Origin: Parcubacteria group bacterium M10-OD1-1
Lineage (GTDB): Bacteria > Patescibacteria > Paceibacteria > Moranbacterales > UBA2206
Direction: 5' to 3'
Assembly: GCA_003056145.1 (NCBI GenBank)
Contig: LSNL01000003.1
Span: 1 to 64,000, forward strand
DNA: 64,000 nucleotides
Shown: positions 1 through 8,690 of the stretch, piece by piece
Layout of the letters: each line of letters opens with the position of its first letter
Numbering within the stretch: position 1 is the stretch's first letter
The notes under the pieces: generated by a model
What the model saw: only the letters and a program-made list of their open reading frames with translations
Told to the model about the DNA's origin: nothing
Databases searched by the model: none
Position numbers and translations under genes: made by a program

Positions 1-111
1 CCGACCACGCACTGTGTGGCATTGATCAGAGACCCTGATCGTGCCGAAGGCTCACTGGGGCGAGCCTTAAATCGCCCCAGACCACATAATAATTTAAAAA
101 AAACATATTAG
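1..111 (+). CDS. Partial open frame at left edge, hairpin-rich
   Basis: Frame 1 is open from the left edge to a TAG at 109-111, while the other two forward frames close within about 40 bases. The first 80 bases are G+C-rich and contain two perfect inverted repeats: GATCAG 24-29 with CTGATC 35-40, and CTGGGGCGA 55-63 with TCGCCCCAG 72-80. This is the texture of the hairpin-packed genes near 10-12 kb, so it may be the 3' end of another such gene. It could equally be a non-coding hairpin block. No protein family is recognisable in the 36 visible residues. Confidence 0.3.
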   Translation, partial: PTTHCVALIRDPDRAEGSLGRALNRPRPHNNLKKTY

Positions 112-185
112 TAGACTAGCCAAAATAATAATTGTTGTTGTTATATTAACGGCAATAATGTATACTATAAAAATACAATACGCTC

Positions 186-431
186 GTGGATATTATCATC
201 AGCGTATTCCTAATAATTTATACAATCAAAAATGGAATAATTAAAAATATGTTTGCGTTTAAGAAGAAAAATAAGGTAAATAATGATGAAATTAAGGAGG
301 TGCTGTATAAAAGTATGTTCAATTCTTCAGTGCACGCAAAAATAATTAAACAGTCTGCTAGAAAGTCGTCAGAAGACCAAAAGGAATTGATTAAAAAGTA
401 TGATAAATTGAAAGAAACAGTAGCTTGTTAA
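186..431 (+). CDS. Small protein of unknown function
   Basis: An 81-codon frame begins with GTG; an ATG at 250 is an alternative start giving about 60 residues. Residues 1-20 are hydrophobic and could cross the membrane, and the rest is lysine-rich and probably soluble. A hairpin with a T-run (457-505) follows the stop, as expected for a transcribed gene. A second frame starting with ATG 158 and ending at 244 also encodes a hydrophobic stretch, so a frameshift joining the two is possible. No clear Shine-Dalgarno site precedes either start. I do not recognise the family. Confidence 0.4.
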   Translation: MDIIISVFLIIYTIKNGIIKNMFAFKKKNKVNNDEIKEVLYKSMFNSSVHAKIIKQSARKSSEDQKELIKKYDKLKETVAC

Positions 432-456
432 AGGTGATTGTGCAAAGTTTGTTTAT

Positions 457-505
457 AAAATCGTGAGTGAATTACTTTTAAGAAAATTCATTGACGATTT
501 TTTTA
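457..505 (+). terminator. Rho-independent terminator
   Basis: AAAATCGT (457-464) pairs with ACGATTTT (494-501). Inside it, TGAAT (468-472) pairs with ATTCA (486-490). The 3' arm runs into a T-rich stretch. It lies 26 bases after the stop of the small ORF. Confidence 0.7.
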
Positions 506-585
506 TAAAAGCTTGTTAAAATAAATTATGCATTGGGGATTATAAGCATGGATTTGTTATGGACACAAAGGAAAATATAAAAATC

Positions 586-619
586 TATATGTTCTTTTAA
601 GTTTGTAAAGGAACATATA
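586..619 (+). other. Hairpin upstream of hsdR
   Basis: TATATGTTC (586-594) is matched by GAACATATA (611-619), a perfect 9 bp stem with a partly pairable 16-base loop. It lies about 130 bases before hsdR in an otherwise featureless A+T-rich spacer (506-752). Its role is unknown. Confidence 0.5.
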
Positions 620-648
620 AAATAATAAAAAAGTTAGTTTTTTAATAA

Positions 649-737
649 AATGTCGCAATAAAATGATTAAATAATAACATTTTGAAGTAGTTTTATTGTA
701 GAATGTCGCAATTGGCATTGAAAAATGTCGCAATTGG
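649..737 (+). repeat. Three direct repeats AATGTCGCAAT(TGG) before hsdR
   Basis: AATGTCGCAATTGG occurs at 702-715 and again at 724-737, exactly 22 bases apart (two helical turns). A shorter copy, AATGTCGCAAT, is at 649-659. The last copy ends 15 bases before the hsdR start codon. Spacing and position suggest binding sites for a regulator of the restriction gene; this is inference. No such regulator gene is identifiable in the window. Confidence 0.6.
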
Positions 738-752
738 TGATATGGTTTAATT

Positions 753-3059
753 ATGAACGAAGAGCAAACAAAAAGAGATTATATAAATCCAAAGTTAAAA
801 GAGGCTGGCTGGGAGGCTGATGATGTCAGTGTGTTAATGGAATATAAAATTACTGATGGGCGAATTCAAGTTGGCGGAAAAAGAGCGAAATCAAAATTTG
901 CTGATTATGTTTTGGAATATAAAAATAAAAAATTGGCAGTAATTGAAGCAAAAAAGTTAGAGTTGGGAGCAACAGAAGGATTGGAACAAGTGAAAGAATA
1001 TGGAAAAATGTTGGATGTTGATTTTGTATATTCTACGAATGGACAAGAAATTTATGAGTATTCAATAAAAACTGCTAGTGGTAAAGAAATTGAAAATTTT
1101 CCAACACCAGAAGAGCTATGGCAAAAAACTTTTTCCGAACATAATAAATGGAAAGAAAAATTTGCCGAAACTCCTTTTGCCGTGTCTAGCTATAAAACAC
1201 CACGATATTATCAAGAAAATGCAATTGCTAGAACATTGGATGCAATTGCTGAAGATAAAAATAGAATTTTATTGACGCTAGCAACAGGAACAGGAAAAAC
1301 TTATATTACCGCTCAAATTGCTTACAAACTTTATGAGTCCGCTTGGTCATTAGATAAAGATAGTGGACGACGACCACGAATATTATTTTTAGCAGATAGA
1401 AATAATTTAGCAGATCAGGCAATGGCTGATTTTGATATTTTTAGCAAAGACCAAAAAACAAGAATTACTCCAGCGGAAATTAGAGCATTTGGAAATGAAT
1501 TGCCACATAATGCTTCAATATTTTTTACAATTTTTCAAACTTTAACTGGTGAAAATGGTGAAGAGAGGCATTTTGAAAAGTACAATAAAGACTTTTTTGA
1601 TTTTATAATTATTGACGAGTGTCATCGAGGTGGAGCTAACGATGAAGGTTCATGGCGAGAAATTATGGAGTATTTTTCACCAGCTGTTCAATTAGGATTA
1701 ACGGCAACTCCAAAAAGAAAAGGCAATGTTGATACTTACGAATATTTTGGACGACCAGTTTATGAATATTCTTTAAAGCAAGGAATCGGAGATGGATATT
1801 TAACTCCGTTTAAAGTGGCTAAATTTACCACTAGTTTAGATGAATTTATTTATACATCCGATGATGAAGTTGTACAAGGAGAAGTTGAAGAGGGTCGGAT
1901 TTATAAGGAAGCTGATTTTAATAGGGTAATAGAAATTAAAGAGAAAGAAATTCAGCGAGTAAAATTAATGATGGATAGTATAAATCAAAATGAAAAAACA
2001 ATCGTTTTTTGCGCTAACCAAAAGCATGCAGCTTATATTCGTGATTTAATAAATAATTATGCAGATAGTAGGGAAACAGATTATTGCGTGCGAGTGACGG
2101 CAAATGATGGACAAAGAGGGGAGAATTATTTGCGACAGTTTAGGAATAATGAAGAAACTATTCCAACCATACTTACGACTTCGCAAAAATTATCAACCGG
2201 AGTGGATGCAATGAATTTAAGAAATGTAGTATTATTTCGCCCAGTAAATTCAATGATTGAGTTTAAACAAATTGTAGGACGAGGAACAAGGGTTTTTGAG
2301 GGAAAATATTATTTTACTATTCTAGATTTTGTAAAAGCTTATTATTATTTTGCTGATCCTGAATGGGACGGAGAGCCAATGGATCAAACTAAAATTTCGA
2401 ACAATAAGAATGCTAATAAAAAAGATAGAGTAATGGATGAAATAGAAAATGATGCAGAAAAAGAAATTGTAAGGCGTCCAGAAAAAATAAAAGTGCAACT
2501 AGGAGGAAATCAAGTGCGAGAAATGTGGGGACAAAAAACTACTAGTTTTTATAATTTAGATGGTAAGCCAATTTCTGCAACAGAATTTTTAAAAAATATT
2601 TTTGGAGAACTAATGCCGAATTTTTTTGAGGATGAAGAAAAATTACGAGAAATTTGGGCTAATCCAAAAACAAGAAAAGTATTTTTGAGTGAATTGGAAA
2701 AGTTAGGCTATGAAGAAGAGCAGTTGAGAAATTATGCAAAATTAATTGATGCTGAAAATTCTGATTTATTTGATGTGTTTGAATACATTGCTTTTGATAA
2801 AAAACCATTAACACGAGGCGAAAGAATTTTACAAACAAAAGAAGACATTTGTGAAGATTTAGACGATAAAACAAAAGAATTTTTGGAGTTTGTTTTGAAT
2901 TCATATCATGAAGATGGACATGATTCATTATCAGAAGAGGCATTTCCTGAATTTTTAACTTTAAAATACGGAAGTCTCATGGAGGCGAGATTTTACTTTG
3001 AAGATTTAAATGAAGTAAAGCAAGAATTTGTTCAATTACAAGAGAGATTATATAGGTAA
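753..3059 (+). CDS. hsdR: Type I restriction enzyme, R subunit (HsdR, EcoEI-like)
   Basis: This is the ATP-driven translocase and nuclease subunit of a type I restriction-modification complex, normally assembled with HsdM and HsdS. At 768 residues it has the length of the EcoEI-like branch. The N-terminal PD-(D/E)xK nuclease shows D51 and E65-A-K67. Helicase motifs follow: ATGTGKT 177-183, DECH 288-291, LTATPKR 316-322 and QIVGRGTR 506-513. The remainder is the EcoEI-type C-terminal domain. The ATG at 753 has no good Shine-Dalgarno site, like many genes here. No hsdM or hsdS is visible on either side; they may lie left of the window, or HsdR may act with distant partners. The reading frame is intact. 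Confidence 0.93.
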   Translation: MNEEQTKRDYINPKLKEAGWEADDVSVLMEYKITDGRIQVGGKRAKSKFADYVLEYKNKKLAVIEAKKLELGATEGLEQVKEYGKMLDVDFVYSTNGQEIYEYSIKTASGKEIENFPTPEELWQKTFSEHNKWKEKFAETPFAVSSYKTPRYYQENAIARTLDAIAEDKNRILLTLATGTGKTYITAQIAYKLYESAWSLDKDSGRRPRILFLADRNNLADQAMADFDIFSKDQKTRITPAEIRAFGNELPHNASIFFTIFQTLTGENGEERHFEKYNKDFFDFIIIDECHRGGANDEGSWREIMEYFSPAVQLGLTATPKRKGNVDTYEYFGRPVYEYSLKQGIGDGYLTPFKVAKFTTSLDEFIYTSDDEVVQGEVEEGRIYKEADFNRVIEIKEKEIQRVKLMMDSINQNEKTIVFCANQKHAAYIRDLINNYADSRETDYCVRVTANDGQRGENYLRQFRNNEETIPTILTTSQKLSTGVDAMNLRNVVLFRPVNSMIEFKQIVGRGTRVFEGKYYFTILDFVKAYYYFADPEWDGEPMDQTKISNNKNANKKDRVMDEIENDAEKEIVRRPEKIKVQLGGNQVREMWGQKTTSFYNLDGKPISATEFLKNIFGELMPNFFEDEEKLREIWANPKTRKVFLSELEKLGYEEEQLRNYAKLIDAENSDLFDVFEYIAFDKKPLTRGERILQTKEDICEDLDDKTKEFLEFVLNSYHEDGHDSLSEEAFPEFLTLKYGSLMEARFYFEDLNEVKQEFVQLQERLYR

Positions 3060-3087
3060 TGTATAATTTTAAAATAAAATAAATATT

Positions 3088-3215
3088 TACCGACCACTTT
3101 AATGGGGTCATTAAATGGGTCATTCCCTCCAAGGAAAGTATAGGGATAACTTATCAATATACGGACGTAGTAAAATAGAGGCACCAAGATAGAGCTTATT
3201 TGTCTTTGACGAAAT
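3088..3215. other. Intergenic patch of unusual composition
   Basis: The spacer between convergent hsdR and udg is less A+T-rich here than its flanks. It has a short direct repeat (GGGGTCATT 3113-3121, then TGGGTCATT 3117-3125 area) and a TAGGGATAAC stretch near 3141. I see no open frame, no tRNA fold and no strong hairpin. It may be a remnant of insertion or a small RNA; nothing supports a specific call. Confidence 0.25.
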
Positions 3216-3288
3216 ATAATATTCTAAATAAAAATTAATTACTCAAAACCTTTAAAAGTTTTTTGCTAATTTTTTTTGATAGCTTAAT

Positions 3289-3873
3289 TTACTCAGATTT
3301 TATTTTTCTTAAAATGATAGGAATTTTTTGAAAATCTTGAAATAAAGTTTCGCGCATAGACCCATTATATAAAGCGGCGGCAGGATGATAGAGTGTGTAA
3401 AAATTATATTGACCAATTTCAGGAATTGTTTTTACAACTAAGGTACCATGCAATTGAGAAATTTTATAACCAGAAAAAAATATTTCCATACTATGACGAC
3501 CCAAAGTAACAATTAACTTAGGTTGAATGATTTTTATCTGTTCTAAAAGCCATGGCCAACAAGTTTTGATTTCTTCGGGTAATGGATCTCGATTTTCTGG
3601 TGGTCGGCATTTACAAATATTAGCAATATAAATATCTTCTCGTTTAAGATTGATTGAACCGAGCATTTCATTAAGAAATTTTCCGGCGGCACCAACAAAG
3701 GGTCGCCCTAACTCGTCTTCTTTCCTTCCAGGTGCTTCTCCAATAAACATAATTTCAGCCTTGGCTGGTCCTTCACCAGGAACAACTTGGATGCAATCGG
3801 AACGAAGGGAACATTTGGAACAATCTAGCATTAGCTTGCTGAGTGTATCTAATTGTACTTGTTTTGAATCCAT
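3289..3873 (-). CDS. Uracil-DNA glycosylase, family 4 (Fe-S)
   Basis: It removes uracil from DNA to start base-excision repair. Four cysteines at C18, C21, C89 and C105 match the [4Fe-4S] ligand spacing of family 4 enzymes. The uracil-pocket motif GEAPG is at 45-49 and is followed by GRPFVG. A HPAAAL segment near residue 163 is the second active-site motif. At 194 residues it is typical in length. It sits at the end of a minus-strand run that also carries endonuclease IV, so two base-excision-repair enzymes are close together. The ATG at 3873 is the first good start. Confidence 0.93.
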   Translation of the reverse strand: MDSKQVQLDTLSKLMLDCSKCSLRSDCIQVVPGEGPAKAEIMFIGEAPGRKEDELGRPFVGAAGKFLNEMLGSINLKREDIYIANICKCRPPENRDPLPEEIKTCWPWLLEQIKIIQPKLIVTLGRHSMEIFFSGYKISQLHGTLVVKTIPEIGQYNFYTLYHPAAALYNGSMRETLFQDFQKIPIILRKIKSE

Positions 3874-4018
3874 AGTTAAATATTGAATAAAAAATTTTTC
3901 TAAAAAAACATAAAAATATTAAGCGAAATTATTCATTAAAAGTTCATTAAAATTTTGTTGCGCGAATTAAATAATTTCATTTCAATATTTTATTTAAAAT
4001 AACTTTTTATTATTTGAA

Positions 4019-4525
4019 TTATTTTAATTCATTAACTCTAATTAAACTAAAGTTATCTTCTAAACTATCCCAAACAGCAAAAGTGGGAGGATAAATTTGA
4101 TTAGCTACGTTACCAGGATTAAGCATTTCGCAGTTTTTAATTTTTTCTGTCCAAGGCTTGTGATTATGTCCATAAAAGACAAAATTAAATCTTTCGCTTT
4201 CAGCAAGTTTTCTAGCATATCCTGGGAAATGAACGAAAGCTATCTTTTTATTAGCAATTTCTATTTCTCCGTGTTTTCTAAAAAATTTAAAATTCTTAAA
4301 ATTCTCAGTTGTAAAAGTCTGTTCGGCGTTGCGAGCATAATCCATATTTCCAAAACTTAAAAAGAAGTCTCCTGAAAAATTATCTTGAATAAAATCTAGC
4401 GTTTCTACTTCTGCTAAATCTCCACAATGAATTATTTTTTCAATTTTATTTTTTCGACAATAATCTAAAACCTTTTTTAAGTTTGGAATATTATCGTGAG
4501 TATCAGAAATAATAGCTAGTTTCAT
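4019..4525 (-). CDS. Metallophosphoesterase, YfcE/MJ0936 type
   Basis: A 168-residue calcineurin-like phosphodiesterase. The dimetal ligands are visible in order: D8-x-H10 (SDTHDN), the GDLAE aspartate near 36, GNMD near 59, a HFPGYA histidine, and YGHNH toward the C terminus. Proteins of this family hydrolyse phosphodiesters such as bis-pNPP in vitro; the natural substrate is usually unknown. It lies 42 bases upstream of... the 3' side of nfo in the same direction and is probably co-transcribed. There is no signal peptide, so it is cytoplasmic. Confidence 0.88.
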   Translation of the reverse strand: MKLAIISDTHDNIPNLKKVLDYCRKNKIEKIIHCGDLAEVETLDFIQDNFSGDFFLSFGNMDYARNAEQTFTTENFKNFKFFRKHGEIEIANKKIAFVHFPGYARKLAESERFNFVFYGHNHKPWTEKIKNCEMLNPGNVANQIYPPTFAVWDSLEDNFSLIRVNELK

Positions 4526-4567
4526 AAATTTTTAGAAAAATTAATTTTAGTCAATAAAACTTTAGAC

Positions 4568-5398
4568 TTAGGAAGAATTTTTACGTAATTTTTTTAAAGT
4601 TAAAATATCTTCAGCTACTTGATCGGGTGAGGTTTCTAAGATTATATCAATATCTTTTTCTTTCGCTAAGGTTATAATTTTTTGAAAGGGTTCTAGCCCG
4701 ATTAAGCCTTTTCCAATATGTGCGTGACGATCTTTTTTAGAATTGTATTCAGTTAGAGAATCATTAGCATGAATAATTTTAATTTTTTCTAGTCCAATCT
4801 CGGCATCTATTTTTTTAAGAGTCTTTTTGAAATCACGCCAATCGTAACCAGAAGCAAAAGAATGTTGAGTATCTAAGCAAATACCAGCGATAGAAGGATT
4901 ATTTACTCCTTTAATAATTTGAGCTAATTCTTGAAAATCGCTACCAATAATTCCTCCTGCTCCAGCGCTATTTTCTAAAAGTAATTTGGTAGTTCCTTGA
5001 TAATTAGCTAAAGTTTTTTTTAACATCTCAATCGTTTTTTGAAGAGCTAACTCTTTACCTAAATCTTTAGTGGTTCCAAGGTGTGTAATAACAAATTGAG
5101 CTTTAAGTAGGGATCCAGTCTCTAATTCTTGACGAATAGCTGAGATAGATCCATAGCGAATACGATTATTTTTGGAAGCAAAATTTATATAATAAGGAGC
5201 GTGAATAACAAAATTTTTAAGTTTATTTTTTTTAATCTCAGTAGAAAATTTCTCAATGATTTCAGAAGTAAGTTGAGTCGCTTTTCCTCCTTGAGGGGAG
5301 CGGGTAAATATTTGAAAGCATTCGGCGCCTAGCTCTGTTGCTCGTTGGGGAGCCTTAAAAATTCCTTCAGCGATAGAAATATGACAACCAATATTCAT
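4568..5398 (-). CDS. nfo: Deoxyribonuclease IV (AP endonuclease)
   Basis: Endonuclease IV cuts DNA 5' of abasic sites in base-excision repair, and would act after the uracil glycosylase encoded just downstream. The 276-residue TIM-barrel frame is full length. It begins with the conserved GCHIS and carries HAPY, THLGT, LLLENSAG, ICLDTQHSFASGYD, HANDS and HAHIGKG, which hold the trinuclear zinc ligands. The start at 5398 fits the family N terminus exactly. The 80-base spacer to nrnA is A+T-rich without a clear terminator, so one transcript with the upstream genes is plausible. Confidence 0.95.
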   Translation of the reverse strand: MNIGCHISIAEGIFKAPQRATELGAECFQIFTRSPQGGKATQLTSEIIEKFSTEIKKNKLKNFVIHAPYYINFASKNNRIRYGSISAIRQELETGSLLKAQFVITHLGTTKDLGKELALQKTIEMLKKTLANYQGTTKLLLENSAGAGGIIGSDFQELAQIIKGVNNPSIAGICLDTQHSFASGYDWRDFKKTLKKIDAEIGLEKIKIIHANDSLTEYNSKKDRHAHIGKGLIGLEPFQKIITLAKEKDIDIILETSPDQVAEDILTLKKLRKNSS

Positions 5399-5478
5399 TA
5401 AACTAAGTTAGGTGATTACTTATTCATTATAAAACAAAGCTAGTTAAAAACCAAAGATTAAAAGTAATAAATAATCTC

Positions 5479-6438
5479 TTAAATAATTTTCCAACCATCT
5501 TTAATCGGGGCAATTTTTCCTTGAATTTCAAAACCACTAGCTAGCTTGTGTCCACCTCCACCAAATTGAGCAGCAATTTTAGAAACATCTACTCCCTTAT
5601 ATTCTTCACTGCGAAGGCTACCTTTAATAATGCCATCTTTTCTTTCAGAAAGAATTAAAGAGAACTTTGTTCCTGGAACAGTATTAAGAATTCCAGCGAC
5701 TTGAGCAATATCTTCGGTTCTAGCTTCGCATTCTTCTAAATCTTTTTCAGTTAATACAGAGATAATCATTCCGTTTTCTGGGTTGATTTTAGCTTTTTCA
5801 AAAGCTTTTCCCCAAAGTTTTAAGGTAGAAATATTTTTATTAGAAAAAGTGGTTTCTACTATTTTAGCTAAGGGAGCTCCCTTTTTCATTAAAATAGAAG
5901 CAATCTCCATTACTCTAGGGGTTGTATTGGAATGTTGGAACATTCCAGTGTCAGAGAGAATTCCTAATAGTAAAAATTTAGCTATAGTGTGGTTAATTTC
6001 AATATTATTGGTAGAGAAAAAATTATAAATAATTTCACAAACAGAAGAGTAAGAAGGATCAATGATGTTAATATCTCCTTGGATAGTGATGTCTGGATGG
6101 TGATCAATTAAAGCAATAACTTGTTTTTCATTGAAGTTATCTTTAATTTTCTGAAAACCTCTCTCGACACTATCACAAGCAATAATTAATTTATAGTCAG
6201 CAAAATTTATTTGTTCGGGCGATTTAAATTGAATGTTAGAAAGAGATTTTAAATAATTTGGGAAAGGATCAAAACAGACGATAGTAACAATTTTATTAAG
6301 TTTTTTGGCGTACTCATAAAGAGCTAAAACGGAGCCGACAGTATCTCCGTCTGGGCGAGAGTGAGCGAAAAGAAGTAAGCTATCAGTTTCTTTGATAGCA
6401 AAATTTAAAGTATTAAATTCTTGGGTAAATTTTTCCAT
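5479..6438 (-). CDS. DHH/DHHA1 phosphoesterase, NrnA-like
   Basis: A probable nanoRNase/pAp phosphatase that degrades 2-5 nt RNA and may recycle 3'-phosphoadenosine 5'-phosphate. The DHH domain shows HSRPDGD at 26-32, a CDS motif near 88-90, and DHHPD at 112-116. The C-terminal DHHA1 domain ends with the GGGGH substrate-binding loop near 293-297. At 319 residues it has the family's normal length. It is in the same direction as rbfA and infB, the frequent rbfA-nrnA neighbourhood. A role as recombination nuclease RecJ is excluded by size and the missing OB domain. Confidence 0.9.
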   Translation of the reverse strand: MEKFTQEFNTLNFAIKETDSLLLFAHSRPDGDTVGSVLALYEYAKKLNKIVTIVCFDPFPNYLKSLSNIQFKSPEQINFADYKLIIACDSVERGFQKIKDNFNEKQVIALIDHHPDITIQGDINIIDPSYSSVCEIIYNFFSTNNIEINHTIAKFLLLGILSDTGMFQHSNTTPRVMEIASILMKKGAPLAKIVETTFSNKNISTLKLWGKAFEKAKINPENGMIISVLTEKDLEECEARTEDIAQVAGILNTVPGTKFSLILSERKDGIIKGSLRSEEYKGVDVSKIAAQFGGGGHKLASGFEIQGKIAPIKDGWKII

Positions 6439-6493
6439 TTTTTTAAAACTAAAATAAAATCAGTTTTTCAAGAGCGATTTTTGTCGCTTAAAA

Positions 6494-6823
6494 TTATATT
6501 TCTTTTAAAAGTTTTTCAATCTTATCAGCTTCTATTTCAGTCATATCAATTTTAAATTCAACCTTTGGTAGTGGTTTCATATATAATTTTTTGTTTAGTT
6601 TTCCTTGAATTTTAGAAATTTCTTTTTGCAAGGTCTTAAGGACATAATTAATGTCTGCTTCTGGAAAGACGCTAACAAATATACGAGTGTATCGTAAATC
6701 GGGAGTAGTGTCAACCTTAGCAATAGTTACAAAAACACCTTCTTTTAAAGAAAGGTCTTGAGTTAAAATATCATTAATGTTTTTTTTAATAACTTGATTG
6801 ATCTTTTCAATTCGTTGAGACAT
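6494..6823 (-). CDS. rbfA: Ribosome-binding factor A
   Basis: RbfA binds the 30S subunit and helps mature the 5' end of 16S rRNA. The 109-residue frame is a single KH-like domain of normal length. It starts MSQRIEKINQ and has the conserved segment on decay-resistant strands around VDTTPDLRYTRIFVSVF. It is directly downstream of infB, a classic conserved pair, with a 36-base gap. No separate promoter is visible, so it is probably expressed with infB. Confidence 0.93.
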   Translation of the reverse strand: MSQRIEKINQVIKKNINDILTQDLSLKEGVFVTIAKVDTTPDLRYTRIFVSVFPEADINYVLKTLQKEISKIQGKLNKKLYMKPLPKVEFKIDMTEIEADKIEKLLKEI

Positions 6824-6859
6824 CGTTAAGCAGTAGCTAATTAGTTAGTTGTTTAAATA

Positions 6860-8638
6860 TCACAAAATATTTTTTTTAACTTCTTCTTGATAACACAAGA
6901 TAGTGTCACCAGTTTTAATTTTAGTTTTTCCAATAAAAGTTATGCCACATTCTTTTCCTGTTTGACATTCGTCAACATCAACTTTATTTTCTTGAAGATT
7001 TCCCATTTTGCCTTTGCCAATACTTTTGTCAGCGCGAAAAACTTCCAAAAGAGAATTATTAACTAACTTGCCAGAAACAATTTTTCCACCGACAATCATA
7101 TCTTCTTTCCCATTTTTAAAAATGGCTAAAATTGTTAATTTACCAAAATCAGTTCGCTCAATCACTGGAGGTAATAAATCAGTTAATTTTTCTTTAATAT
7201 TATCAATTAGTTCGTAAATAATAGAATAATTTTTAATTTCAACTTCAGCGGATTCTGCCATTCGTTTTGCCACCGAAGTAGCATCAACACTAAAACCATA
7301 AATAGTGGCATTAGAGCTACTAGCTAAGCGAACATCAGATTCAGTAATATTACCGACACCTACACTAATATATTCAATAGCTACTTCTTCAGATTTTATT
7401 TCAGCTAAAATTTGTTGGATAGCTTCTAGAGAACCTTGAACATCAGATTTTAAAATTATATTTAATTTCTTAATCTTTTCATCAGCGATAGTTTTCATAA
7501 TTTTCTGAGCACTAAAAGATTCTTGCTCCAGAGAGTTTTTAAATTTACTGGAATTCAATTTAGATTTTCCACCAGAACGCTCTACGACTGATTGTAAAAT
7601 ATCGTTAGAGTTAGGAGTGCTTTGAAGTCCGATTATATTGACTGGAGTTGAAGGTCCAGCTTCAGTAATTCTTTGACCTCTAAAATCTTCAATTCGCCTT
7701 ACTCTTCCTATTGTAGAGCCAGCGATAATATCTTGACCTTCTTTTAAAGTTCCTGTTTTAACTAGAATGGTAGCTACTGGTCCTTTTTGAGGGTCTAAAT
7801 TAGACTCTAAAACAATTCCAATGGGTTCTCGAGAATAATTAGCCTTATAATCTTCTACTTCTGCCGTTAAAAGAATATTTTCTAAAAGTCCATCAATACC
7901 AATATTTTGTTTAGCACTAATTTTAGAGCTTAAAACATCACCACCCCATTCTTCTAAAAGAATTCCTTTATCTGCGAGTTCTTGTTTGACTTTTTGCACA
8001 TTAACACCAACCTTATCTATTTTATTGATAGCTACGACAGTAGGGATTTTTTTTGCTAAAAGATATTCAATTACTTCACTTGTTTGAGGTCTAACTCCAT
8101 CATCAGCAGCTACTACTAGAACAGCAATATCAGCCAAGCTAACACCTCGTTCTCGCATAGCACTAAAAGCTTCGTGACCAGGCGTATCTACAAAAGTAAT
8201 AAGCTTACCTTTTTTCTTAACTTGATAAGCGCTGATATGTTGAGTAATTCCTCCGGATTCTTTACCTGCCACGTTAGATTTTCTAATGGCATCTAAAAGA
8301 GTAGTCTTGCCATGATCAACATGTCCAAGAATAGTGACTACTGGAGGGCGACTTCTTAGATGGTCTCCTGAATCATGTTCTTTTTTTAATAACTCATTAA
8401 GTTTTTCTAAAGTCATTTCTCCACTAGCTTCTAAAATTTCTTCGGAAACTTCAAAACCTAAATCTTGAGCAATAATAGAAGCTGTTTCAAAATCAATTTT
8501 TTCATTAATACTAGCTAAAATGCCATTTTTCATTAACTCAGTGATGACAATATTAATAGGCAAGCCTAAAAGTTCGCCAAATTTTTTAACGGTGACTGAA
8601 GAAGGTAAATTAATTTTTTTTGTGTTTTTTTCGGGCAT
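6860..8638 (-). CDS. infB: Translation initiation factor IF-2 (short form)
   Basis: This GTPase delivers initiator tRNA to the 30S subunit. G motifs are clear: GHVDHGKTT 105-113, DTPGH 151-155 and NKID 205-208. They are followed by domain II, the IF2-N3-like core and the C-terminal tRNA-binding barrel. The protein has 592 residues. The long charged N-terminal extension of many bacteria is missing; only one IF2-N domain (about residues 10-60) precedes the G domain. This is usual for streamlined genomes. It follows a DUF4446-like gene and precedes rbfA. Confidence 0.97.
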   Translation of the reverse strand: MPEKNTKKINLPSSVTVKKFGELLGLPINIVITELMKNGILASINEKIDFETASIIAQDLGFEVSEEILEASGEMTLEKLNELLKKEHDSGDHLRSRPPVVTILGHVDHGKTTLLDAIRKSNVAGKESGGITQHISAYQVKKKGKLITFVDTPGHEAFSAMRERGVSLADIAVLVVAADDGVRPQTSEVIEYLLAKKIPTVVAINKIDKVGVNVQKVKQELADKGILLEEWGGDVLSSKISAKQNIGIDGLLENILLTAEVEDYKANYSREPIGIVLESNLDPQKGPVATILVKTGTLKEGQDIIAGSTIGRVRRIEDFRGQRITEAGPSTPVNIIGLQSTPNSNDILQSVVERSGGKSKLNSSKFKNSLEQESFSAQKIMKTIADEKIKKLNIILKSDVQGSLEAIQQILAEIKSEEVAIEYISVGVGNITESDVRLASSSNATIYGFSVDATSVAKRMAESAEVEIKNYSIIYELIDNIKEKLTDLLPPVIERTDFGKLTILAIFKNGKEDMIVGGKIVSGKLVNNSLLEVFRADKSIGKGKMGNLQENKVDVDECQTGKECGITFIGKTKIKTGDTILCYQEEVKKNIL

Positions 8639-8690
8639 AATTTTTTTAAATACTTAATAAATAATAAAGGAAGTGAGGAAAGAAAATTGT

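Noticed and set aside
2659..2943. Minus-strand ORF inside hsdR
   Set aside because: Shadow of the strongly supported hsdR frame.
3141..3150. Homing-endonuclease site suggested by TAGGGATAAC
   Set aside because: Only ten bases match and no endonuclease gene is near.
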